Part shown: positions 1 through 5,843 of the stretch, in pieces
Numbering within the stretch: the first letter of the stretch is position 1
Layout of the letters: every line of letters begins with the position of its first letter
From: an uncultured Gemmatimonadota bacterium
GTDB lineage: Bacteria; Gemmatimonadota; Gemmatimonadetes; Gemmatimonadales; GWC2-71-9
Length of the DNA: 5,843 nucleotides
NCBI GenBank assembly: GCA_913009915.1
Contig: CAJVYZ010000205.1
Coordinates: forward strand, 1 to 5,843
Direction of reading: 5' to 3'
The notes under the pieces: generated by a model
Database searches by the model: none
Told to the model about the DNA's origin: nothing
Seen by the model: the letters and a program-made list of their open reading frames with translations, nothing else
Made by a program: the position numbers and the translations under genes

Positions 1-44
1 GATCATAGAGGCAGGTTTGTGTGGTTTGTGTGTGTTGTTTTTTT
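1..44. other. Non-genomic junk tail beyond sequencing adapter
   Basis: This stretch is T/G-rich and low in complexity, unlike the high-GC DNA after position 103. It ends in seven T residues (38-44) that abut the outer end of the Illumina P5 sequence. On the opposite strand this reads as insert, adapter, poly-A, then A/C-rich noise, which is the usual pattern when a read runs off the end of the adapter. P5 oligos grafted on flow cells carry a 5' T tail, which would explain the T run. No gene or signal is supported here, and the stretch should be trimmed with the adapter. Confidence 0.88.
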
Positions 45-102
45 AATGATACGGCGACCACCGAGATCTACACTCTTTCCCTACACGACGCTCTTCCGAT
101 CT
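45..102 (+). other. Illumina P5 / TruSeq universal adapter contamination
   Basis: These 58 bases match the Illumina TruSeq universal adapter from end to end. They begin AATGATACGGCGACCACCGA and finish with ACACGACGCTCTTCCGATCT. No index bases interrupt it, so it is the non-indexed P5 design. It is technical sequence kept at the end of an assembled contig and has no biological function. Its reverse strand encodes well-known artefact peptides: the frame ending at 81 gives DRKSVV then TAG, and another frame gives EERRVGKECRSRWSPYH. Any protein model entering this region is chimeric. Confidence 0.99.
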
Positions 103-1190
103 AGCACGAGATCGGCGGGCGAGCGGCCTTCGAGCCATGGCGTCACCAGTAGGAACCGCATCGCCCGGGGGTACCACTCGATCGCTTCGGCGTAGCCGAT
201 CAGCATGCGCTCGAGTGCTCCGGCAGCCACCGGTTGGACGGCGCGTATCTCGGCAAGCCGCGAGGCAAATGCCATGGAATCCGTGCGGCTGAGTACGAAT
301 AGCTGGTAGGTAAGCAGTTGGGGGACTGCCGCATGCGGCGGAAGCGGCCGCTGCTGCACCCCTGGAAGTTCGAGCGCCGGCCTCAGTGCATCCCAGGTGA
401 CGTGGGGAAATTTTTGCTGCACCCGGTGTGCGGCCACCTGGTGGATGTCGACCTGCCATCGTCCATTGGGACGGAACAGGAAATCGAAGTGGGCTCGGGT
501 GGTGTCGTCGCGGATACCCGCGCGGACCGATTCCAGGCTCGTCTGCGCGGCGGCGAGCATGGAATCTCGCCACCACAGTCCCATCGACTGCAGGTAGCTG
601 TAGGTCCGCAAGATGGGTTCGTTTGCCGCCGGTACGCGACTCTCAGCGGCGCGCTCGACATACGTGTTCAATATTTCGTCAGCATCGATACCGGCGTCGT
701 CCAGCGCGGCGAACCATCCGCCGGGGATGGTGACCATCGATCTTTCACCGGCCAACACCAGTTGGCGCATGCGGAACTTCGGGAGGGGGATGTAGAGTTC
801 AGCCGTAGCATCCACGCGCTTGGCCAGCCAGGCAATGCCGTGGGACTGATCGCCGCGAAAGACGGTACCAAACATCTGATCGCCGATGATGCGGCCGACG
901 TAGCGTCTCGGGGAAGGCCCCGCGGTGAACTCGAGTTGCCCGTCGGCGTCCGGCACGGTGCCGGTGACTTGGTCGGGGGCGGAATCGCTGGTCTCGAGCA
1001 GGAGCGTGCCGGAGATCCTCCCGTCCGCTTCCACCAGACGAAGGTCGCCGTTGATTTCGGTAGTTGGACTGGGTGCCATAATCAGGCGCCAGCGTCCGGC
1101 CGCCTGCGCCCCAAGGCCACCCGCCCCCAGTGGCTGCCCCAAGAGGCCTGTCAGCGCCAGGAGGATCCAGGCCCGGCTGCGGAGTGTCAC
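103..1190 (-). CDS. Unrecognised secreted protein, 3'-truncated by adapter
   Basis: I do not recognise a family. About 362 genuine codons are present. The frame then crosses into adapter at 102/103 and stops at a false TAG (81-83), so the true C-terminus is missing. The GTG at 1188-1190 is chosen because it places a signal peptide at the N-terminus: basic RSR, hydrophobic core AWILLALTGLLG, and a likely signal peptidase I site after AQA (residues 28-30). An in-frame ATG at 1278-1280 would overlap the adaptor gene by 74 bases and bury this signal, so it is unlikely; a TTG at 1194-1196 is also possible. No strong ribosome binding site is seen. Residues about 31-126 look like a small beta-sheet domain with repeated Gly turns, ending in GIAWLAKR. 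Residues about 140-362 look mainly helical, with many Trp, Tyr and Arg and no obvious catalytic motif. It lies 16 bases after the adaptor gene and is probably cotranscribed with the pump. A role in the periplasm or outer envelope is inferred only from the signal peptide. Confidence 0.72.
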
Positions 1191-1206
1191 CTTCAACCCG
1201 GTCGTG

Positions 1207-2349
1207 CTAAACCCCACTGTCCGGCGACACGGGCTCGGCAGCGTCGCCGGGCCGGCCGCTGGGGGCGGCGTCCGTCCCACCCCCTTGCGGTGGCGGCGGG
1301 CGATCCACGGGAATCGGTGTCACCGGCATGCCCGGCTGCAACCGAACCTGGCCGCCGACGACGACCTGTTCGTTGCCGTTGATGCCCGAGCGAACTTCGA
1401 CGAACCCGGGCGTGCGCACACCCAGAATCACCTCGCGCCGCTCGACGGTGCCTTCCGCGTTGACCACCCAGACGAGGACCAACCCTTCGAGGGGGACGAT
1501 GGCTTCTTCGGGCACGATCACAGCCGATGGTCGCACCTCGGTGGCCAGGCGCACCTCGATGAACGCGCCTGGGTGCAACACGCGATCGCGGTTGGATACC
1601 CGCGCCTTGACGGTGATGACGCGGGCCGGCAGCTCGACCACGGGATCGACGAATTCCACCACACCGCGGAACTCCCGGCCGGGGAGGGCGGCAACGCGGA
1701 ACAGTACCTCCTGGCCCGCTGCCAGCCGTTCGGCGAATCGCTCCGGAACCTTGAACGCCGCCCGCTGCGGGTGGTACGTCTGCAGGGATACCAGCTCGGT
1801 CGACGTCGTCACGTAGTCGCCCAGACTGACGGAGCGGGTCCCGACGACGCCACGGAACGGCGCCCGAACCAGCGTACGTTCCAGCCGAATCTGCAGCAAC
1901 TGCAGCTGGGCCTCGTTGCTGCGATAGGTTGCCTCGGCAAGTTCGAGGTCGGCCTGGGAACTGGCGTTATCGGCCAGCAACTTGCGAGTCCGCTCGAGAG
2001 CCTGTTTAGCCAGGTCACGGTCTGCTTCGGCCCGAGCCACCTGAGCCACTAGTTCCGCGTCATCGACTTTGAAGAGCGGTTCGCCCTTGGCCACGGTGGA
2101 CCCTTCACGGAACAGAATCTCCACGATACGGCCGGCGACTTCGGGTCGCAGCAGGATAGACTGGACGGCTTCGATCTGACCGGTGGTGCTGATGGCGTCC
2201 ACCACCGTGTCGACCCTGGCGGTTGCCACCTCGACCGGCAGACTGAAACCGCCCGGTCCGCCACGGCCGCCGTTTTCCGATTCGGCCTTGTCGCACCCGA
2301 CCACAGCGGCCACACTCAGGAGCCACACCAATGAACGTCTCACGATCAT
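1207..2349 (-). CDS. RND efflux periplasmic adaptor (membrane fusion protein)
   Basis: This is the AcrA/MexA-type adaptor that bridges the inner-membrane RND pump and the outer-membrane channel. It has 380 residues, a normal length. The N-terminus is a lipoprotein-like signal ending VVGC (Cys19) followed by Asp20; Asp after the Cys favours inner-membrane retention in enterobacteria. A Gly-rich linker follows (27-34). Next come the first lipoyl half (about 63-97, with RPEVAGRI and G-x-x-V-x-x-G-x-x-L), a short coiled-coil hairpin (about 98-158), the second lipoyl half (160-187, VRAPFRGVVG), a beta-barrel (195-270, LHPGAFIEVRL) and a membrane-proximal domain (278-345). The hairpin carries R120-xxx-L124-xxxxxx-S131, matching the RLS motif that contacts TolC-type channels. 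The tail (348-380) is rich in Pro, Gly, Ala and Asp and probably disordered. The ATG overlaps the outer-membrane factor stop as ATGA. A GTG two codons later has better ribosome-binding-site spacing, and the lipobox survives with either start. Substrate is unknown. Confidence 0.95.
   Translation of the reverse strand: MIVRRSLVWLLSVAAVVGCDKAESENGGRGGPGGFSLPVEVATARVDTVVDAISTTGQIEAVQSILLRPEVAGRIVEILFREGSTVAKGEPLFKVDDAELVAQVARAEADRDLAKQALERTRKLLADNASSQADLELAEATYRSNEAQLQLLQIRLERTLVRAPFRGVVGTRSVSLGDYVTTSTELVSLQTYHPQRAAFKVPERFAERLAAGQEVLFRVAALPGREFRGVVEFVDPVVELPARVITVKARVSNRDRVLHPGAFIEVRLATEVRPSAVIVPEEAIVPLEGLVLVWVVNAEGTVERREVILGVRTPGFVEVRSGINGNEQVVVGGQVRLQPGMPVTPIPVDRPPPPQGGGTDAAPSGRPGDAAEPVSPDSGV
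2346..2349 (-). promoter_or_regulatory. ATGA stop/start overlap, outer-membrane factor to adaptor
   Basis: The outer-membrane factor's TGA (2348-2346) shares bases with the adaptor's ATG (2349-2347). This is the second ATGA junction in the operon. If the downstream GTG is the true adaptor start, the genes are instead separated by two bases; tight coupling holds either way. Confidence 0.8.
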
Positions 2350-3647
2350 TCCTTCCCGGGGAACAGCCGGCGGCCGAGAATGGCCTCGAGCCCCGCCAGC
2401 GCCAACAACGTTGCTTGTCGAGCGGTCACGATTCCCGCCTGGGCCTGCGACAGGGTGAACTGCGCCTCCAACAGATTGAGAATGTCGGTGGCGCCACTCT
2501 GATAACGTACGCTCTGAACCCGGTAGTTCTCTTCCGCGGCAACCAGTGCATCGCGTGCCAGATCCTCCGCCGCACGCGAGGTGATGTAGACCTCGAACGC
2601 CAGGGCGACGTCCCGCCGGGCCGAGCGCTCCAGGTCAGCGCGGATGGCGGCGGCCACGTCACGGTTTACCCGCGCCTGGGTGACGGCGATTTCGCGGCGG
2701 CCGCCGTCCCAAATCGAAAAGCTCACGCCGATACTGACGGTGGACCGGCTGATGGCCGAGGGAAAGATCACCTCGTCGAACGCCGAGGTAGTGGCCTGGA
2801 GCCCGATCTGCGGCAGATAGGCGGACAGTTGTGCCTTGTAGGCGGCCCCGGCGGCGCGCTCGTCCGCGCGAGCCACGCGCCACAGAGGCCCGTGTTGCAG
2901 GGCCTCTTGCACCGCATCCTCCAGAGTAATGGGGAGGTCCGGAGCGCGCTCGATTCCCAATGGTTGGGCGTCTACCGCGTAGGTCACACCGACCAGGCTC
3001 CCCAGATTGAGCCGGGCCACCCGCAAGCGGCTCTGTTCGATCAACAAGCCGACCTGGGCTCGGGTTCGCTCGGTATACAGTTGTAGTGAATCGCTCTGCA
3101 CCGCCGCTCCAGAAAGCACCCGGGCCCGGGCAATGGCAAACTGTTGTTCGGCCCGATTGAGCCGTTCGCGTGCTACCCCGGCCAGCGCGGCGGTGGCCAG
3201 AACGTCGTAGTAGGCCGCCTCGGTGACGAGGGCGGAGGCGAAGCGGGCTTCCGCTTGCCCGGCCCGGGCTCCTTCCAAGCTGGCGTTGGCGAACGACAGG
3301 TCAGCGAAGCGACGTCCGCCGGCAAACAACTCGTAGCTGGCGATGACGCTGGCGGACACGAACGTGCGCGATGCCCCCCCGGTTCCCACGTTGAACAAGA
3401 CCAGATTGGACTTCTGGTACACCCCCTGGACCGTCAAGGCCGGCAGGACGAAGGCCGAGATGGCGGCGCGGCGACCCCACTCGGAGTTCTTGACCCGTCC
3501 CAAGGCGGCCACGTAATTCGGGTCCAGGTTGGTGGCCAGCCTGAGCGCGTCGGCCAGACTGACCGCCGGGATGGAATCCTGCAGCGCGACCCCGGGTGTA
3601 GCCTGGGGCACGGCGACCTGCAGGGCGGCGATGAACGCCAGGATCAT
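2346..3647 (-). CDS. TolC/OprM-family outer membrane efflux channel
   Basis: This is the outer-membrane factor: a trimeric beta-barrel with a long helical periplasmic tunnel that carries substrates out of the cell. It has 433 residues, typical for the family. The two expected OEP repeats are visible: residues about 30-225 and 241-425. Each contains a transmembrane strand pair (LPALTVQGVYQ with YELFAGGRR at 105-113; YLPQIGLQATTS with FSIWDGGRR at 310-318). Each is followed by long Ala/Arg/Glu-rich helices, and the duplication shows in the paired ELFAGGRR and SIWDGGRR segments. The second repeat ends with the family hallmark GATDILNLLEAQFTLSQAQ (385-403). The ATG is fixed by a consensus AGGAGG four bases upstream and a 4-base overlap with the RND gene stop. 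The N-terminus is a hydrophobic export signal without any Lys or Arg before the core, which is unusual. It is translationally coupled to both neighbours, so its partners are almost certainly the adjacent RND pump and adaptor. Confidence 0.95.
   Translation of the reverse strand: MILAFIAALQVAVPQATPGVALQDSIPAVSLADALRLATNLDPNYVAALGRVKNSEWGRRAAISAFVLPALTVQGVYQKSNLVLFNVGTGGASRTFVSASVIASYELFAGGRRFADLSFANASLEGARAGQAEARFASALVTEAAYYDVLATAALAGVARERLNRAEQQFAIARARVLSGAAVQSDSLQLYTERTRAQVGLLIEQSRLRVARLNLGSLVGVTYAVDAQPLGIERAPDLPITLEDAVQEALQHGPLWRVARADERAAGAAYKAQLSAYLPQIGLQATTSAFDEVIFPSAISRSTVSIGVSFSIWDGGRREIAVTQARVNRDVAAAIRADLERSARRDVALAFEVYITSRAAEDLARDALVAAEENYRVQSVRYQSGATDILNLLEAQFTLSQAQAGIVTARQATLLALAGLEAILGRRLFPGKE
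2350..2356 (-). promoter_or_regulatory. Shine-Dalgarno for adaptor; start ambiguous
   Basis: The minus strand reads GGAAGGA and then immediately ATG (2349-2347). That leaves almost no spacer for the annotated ATG. The GTG at 2343-2341, two codons later in the same frame, sits six bases beyond AAGGA, a normal distance. The GTG start would make a 378-residue protein whose lipoprotein signal begins with two arginines. Confidence 0.6.
3644..3647 (-). promoter_or_regulatory. ATGA stop/start overlap, RND to outer-membrane factor
   Basis: The minus strand reads ATGA: the ATG (3647-3645) opens the outer-membrane factor and the TGA (3646-3644) closes the RND gene. Such overlaps usually mean translational coupling and support a single transcript. 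Confidence 0.9.
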
Positions 3648-5843
3648 TGCGCCTCCTGGGCCGGCTCGAGGGTGACCTTGGCCGGCCGGCTCAATCGCGC
3701 GTGCAGCGTATCGAGCAGCACGAAGACGACCGGCACCAGGAACAGCGTGAGCACGGTCGACACGACGATCCCGCCGACGATGACCAGCCCCAGTGGGATC
3801 CGGCTTTCCGATCCGGCGCTGATGCCGAGCGCGATCGGGGTGGAGGCGGCGACGGTCGAGATAGCGGTCATGAGAATCGGCCGGAGGCGAATGCGCCCCG
3901 CTTCCTGAATGGCGTCTATGGTGTCCTTCCCGCGTGCCTTGAGTTGGTTGGCGAACTCGACCAGCAGGATCGAATTCTTGGACGACAAGCCGATCAACAG
4001 AATCAGGCCAATCTGACTGTACACGTTCAGAGTTGACCCGGCGATCTGCAGGGCGACCAACGCGCCGGTAACGGCCAGGGGCACCGCCATAAGCACGGTG
4101 AACGGGTGTACCAGTGATTCGAACTGCGCGGCCAGGACCATGTAGGTCACGATCAGCGCCAGGATGAATGCGAAGTACAGCGCGGTGCTGCTGTCCCGAT
4201 ATTCCCTCGATTCCCCGGCCAAGGCCGTGGCACTACCCGGTGGCAACACCTCGGCTGCGATGACGTCGAGGGAGTCGATCGCTTCACCGAGGACGAAGCC
4301 CGGGGCCAGGCTGGCCGACAAGGTAAACGAACGAACGCGGTTGTGGTGGGCCAGGGAGGCAGGCCCCACACCCTCGACCACGTCGGCCACCTGATCGAGG
4401 TTGATCAGTTCTCCGCCACGGCCGCGAATGTACAAGCCACTGATGTCGGCCGGTGTGGCGCGGTCTTCCGGGCTCATGCGCACCACCACGTCGTACAGCT
4501 TGTTCTGCCGGGTGAAGGTGTTGACCCGGCGGCCCCCGAGCATCGTTTCCAGGGTAGTGCCCACGTCCCGCACCGATACCCCTAGATCTTCGGCCCGGTC
4601 GCGATGGTACACGATGGTCAGTTCAGGCTTGTTGACCTTGGGACTGATGTCCGGCCGGACGAGGCCCGGTACCTGGCTTGCTCCTCGGAAGAACCGTTCT
4701 TTCGCCGCCGTGAGGGAATCGGCGTTGGGGTGCTTGACGACGTACTGAACCGGCTGGCCGAAGCCGCCTACCGGCGACGGAGTAAAGGCAAAGGCGAACA
4801 CGCCCGGGATACCGAACAACTGTGGGAGAATCCCATCGAGAATTTCCTGAGTCGTCTGCGACCGGTCGGCCCAGTCATCCAGGTTGGCGAACACGATCCC
4901 CTGATTGACCGGCACGAAGCCACCGGTGATGGCAAAATACGTGTTGACGCCTTCCGCCCGGCCTACGATCCCTTCGATTTGCCGGATGTACTTGTCGGTG
5001 TAATCCGGGGTGGATCCCTCGGGGGCCGTAGCCAAGGCCATGAACCATCCGCGGTCCTCGGCTGGGATGAATTCCCGCTTGAGCGAGTTGAAGGACCACA
5101 ACGCCAGCAGGATCGTCATGAACGAGCCGCCAACCACGATCCATCGGTGGTGGATGGCCCAGCCGAGGCCGGTCGCGTAGTGGTCCGACAGCCAATTGAA
5201 GCCGCGTTCCAGGAACCGGAAGACCCGGCCGTGGCTGGTCGGCACCCGCAGGATTTTGGCACACAGCATGGGAATGAACGTCAGCGCCACGAAACTCGAA
5301 ACGACGACCGCCCCTGCCAAGGTGACCCCGAATTCGTTGAACAACCGCCCAGTGGTGCCCTGGAGGAAGGCCAGAGGCGTGAACACGGCCACCAGGGCCA
5401 CGGTGGTGGCGATCACCGCAAAGGCGATTTCCCGGGTGCCGGTGATGGCGGCCATTTCGGGATCGTCGTGCATGGTTTCCTGGTGCCGGTAGGCGTTCTC
5501 CAGCACGACGATCGCATCATCGACCACCAGGCCGATGGCCAGGATCAGGGCCAGGAGGGTGAACGTGTTGATGGTGTAGCCGAAGACGTACATCAAGCCG
5601 AACGCGGCGATGATCGAGACGGGGATCGCCAGCCCGGGAATGATGGTTGCCCTGAGGTTCCTGAGGAACACGAAGATGATGATCACCACCAGCACCGCCG
5701 CCAGCCCCAGCGTGTCGAGCGTCTCGCGGACGGATCGCTTCACGAACACCGAGCTGTCGAACGCCGTGCCCACTCTGATCCCGGGCGGGCGCCTCGCCCG
5801 GCCTTCGGCGACCTCTTCCCCGATGCCCTCCGCCCCCTCCACC
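3644..5843 (-). CDS. RND multidrug efflux permease (HAE-1 class), 5'-partial
   Basis: This is an inner-membrane proton/drug antiporter of the AcrB/MexB class. The window holds 732 residues of an expected 1,020-1,050. The frame runs off the right edge, and the first visible codon is an internal GTG valine, not a start. Compared with AcrB, TM1 and most of the first porter region (about 300 residues) are missing. Visible parts are TM2 (about 43-61), TM3, TM4 (GLVVDDAIVVLENA), TM5-TM7 (up to about 252), the second large periplasmic loop (253-550, with porter and docking subdomains) and TM8-TM12 (553-710). Proton-relay residues are intact: Asp108 and Asp109 (AcrB D407/D408), Lys622 in GLSSKNSILLVEF (K940), and Arg652 and Thr659 in RLRPILMT (R971/T978). 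VVDDAIVV and SSKN indicate the hydrophobe/amphiphile class, not the metal-exporting HME class. The stretch ITGGFVPVNQGIVFANLDDW at the AcrB switch-loop position is shorter than in AcrB and lacks its FGF motif. The gene stops in an ATGA overlap with the outer-membrane factor. Substrate range cannot be predicted. Confidence 0.96.
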   Translation of the reverse strand, partial: VEGAEGIGEEVAEGRARRPPGIRVGTAFDSSVFVKRSVRETLDTLGLAAVLVVIIIFVFLRNLRATIIPGLAIPVSIIAAFGLMYVFGYTINTFTLLALILAIGLVVDDAIVVLENAYRHQETMHDDPEMAAITGTREIAFAVIATTVALVAVFTPLAFLQGTTGRLFNEFGVTLAGAVVVSSFVALTFIPMLCAKILRVPTSHGRVFRFLERGFNWLSDHYATGLGWAIHHRWIVVGGSFMTILLALWSFNSLKREFIPAEDRGWFMALATAPEGSTPDYTDKYIRQIEGIVGRAEGVNTYFAITGGFVPVNQGIVFANLDDWADRSQTTQEILDGILPQLFGIPGVFAFAFTPSPVGGFGQPVQYVVKHPNADSLTAAKERFFRGASQVPGLVRPDISPKVNKPELTIVYHRDRAEDLGVSVRDVGTTLETMLGGRRVNTFTRQNKLYDVVVRMSPEDRATPADISGLYIRGRGGELINLDQVADVVEGVGPASLAHHNRVRSFTLSASLAPGFVLGEAIDSLDVIAAEVLPPGSATALAGESREYRDSSTALYFAFILALIVTYMVLAAQFESLVHPFTVLMAVPLAVTGALVALQIAGSTLNVYSQIGLILLIGLSSKNSILLVEFANQLKARGKDTIDAIQEAGRIRLRPILMTAISTVAASTPIALGISAGSESRIPLGLVIVGGIVVSTVLTLFLVPVVFVLLDTLHARLSRPAKVTLEPAQEAQ
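3652..3657 (-). promoter_or_regulatory. Consensus Shine-Dalgarno for outer-membrane factor
   Basis: On the minus strand AGGAGG lies four bases (CGCA) before the ATG at 3645-3647. It sits inside the last codons of the RND gene. It decides the start of the outer-membrane factor, because no ATG, GTG or TTG lies further upstream in that frame over the segment I translated, back to about 3710. Confidence 0.85.

Noticed and set aside
1..44. GT-rich stretch with a T run considered as a promoter, terminator or microsatellite
   Set aside because: It directly abuts the outer end of a sequencing adapter, so it is not attached to genomic DNA.
43..576. Minus-strand frame of 177 codons ending in SEERRVGKECRSRWSPYH
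   Set aside because: Its last part is translated adapter and the rest is an out-of-frame reading of the secreted-protein gene.
1191..1206. Possible terminator or promoter between adaptor and secreted protein
   Set aside because: The gap is only about 16 bases, with no stem-loop, T run or -10/-35 pattern.
318..1382. Long plus-strand open frame (354 codons)
   Set aside because: It lies opposite the secreted protein and adaptor, has Arg/Pro/Gly-rich composition with no recognisable domain, and is typical of shadow frames in high-GC DNA.
925..2052. Long plus-strand open frame (375 codons)
   Set aside because: It lies antisense to the well-supported adaptor gene; His/Asp/Arg-rich text with no motif is the expected shadow of that coding frame.
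2331..3086. Plus-strand open frame (251 codons) opposite the outer-membrane factor
   Set aside because: The minus-strand frame is a clear TolC-family protein with a consensus ribosome binding site; this one shows no domain or start signal.
3144..3908. Plus-strand open frame (254 codons)
   Set aside because: It spans the junction of two confirmed minus-strand genes and has shadow-type composition.
5840..5842. GTG as the start codon of the RND gene
   Set aside because: The residues after it align to the middle of AcrB-type pumps just before TM2, so the gene clearly continues past the window edge.

Overview
This 5.8 kb window is high-GC DNA from a diderm (Gram-negative-type) bacterium. It carries most of a tripartite RND multidrug-efflux operon on the minus strand. 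The first 102 bases are not biological: positions 45-102 are the complete Illumina P5/TruSeq universal adapter, and positions 1-44 look like the poly-T and noise left when a read runs past the adapter end. The real sequence starts at 103, where a library fragment ended. The lineage cannot be fixed by eye. The protein style would suit an uncultured soil or sediment group such as Gemmatimonadota, but that is only an impression.

In the direction of transcription (right to left) the layout is as follows. (1) An inner-membrane RND proton/drug antiporter of the HAE-1 (AcrB/MexB) class occupies 5843-3644; about its first 300 residues lie outside the window. (2) A TolC/OprM-type outer-membrane factor occupies 3647-2346. 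(3) A periplasmic adaptor (membrane fusion protein, AcrA/MexA class), probably a lipoprotein, occupies 2349-1207. (4) An unrecognised secreted protein runs from about 1190 to 103, where it is cut by the adapter junction. Genes 1-2 and 2-3 are joined by 4-base ATGA stop/start overlaps. Gene 4 starts about 16 bases after gene 3 stops, with no visible terminator or promoter between them, so all four are probably cotranscribed. The promoter and any regulator would lie upstream of the window's right edge.

Together the first three products form a complete envelope-spanning pump. The RND trimer captures substrate and is driven by proton flow; its Asp-Asp, Lys, Arg and Thr relay residues are all visible. 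The adaptor docks on the outer-membrane channel through a hairpin carrying a perfect RxxxLxxxxxxS motif. The TolC-like trimer forms the exit duct. Substrates cannot be predicted from the sequence. The order RND-OMF-MFP differs from the textbook MFP-RND-OMF order.

I see no mobile element, CRISPR array, RNA gene or clearly new system. The points most worth following up are the adapter chimera, which creates false protein ends, and the unknown secreted protein at the end of the pump operon.
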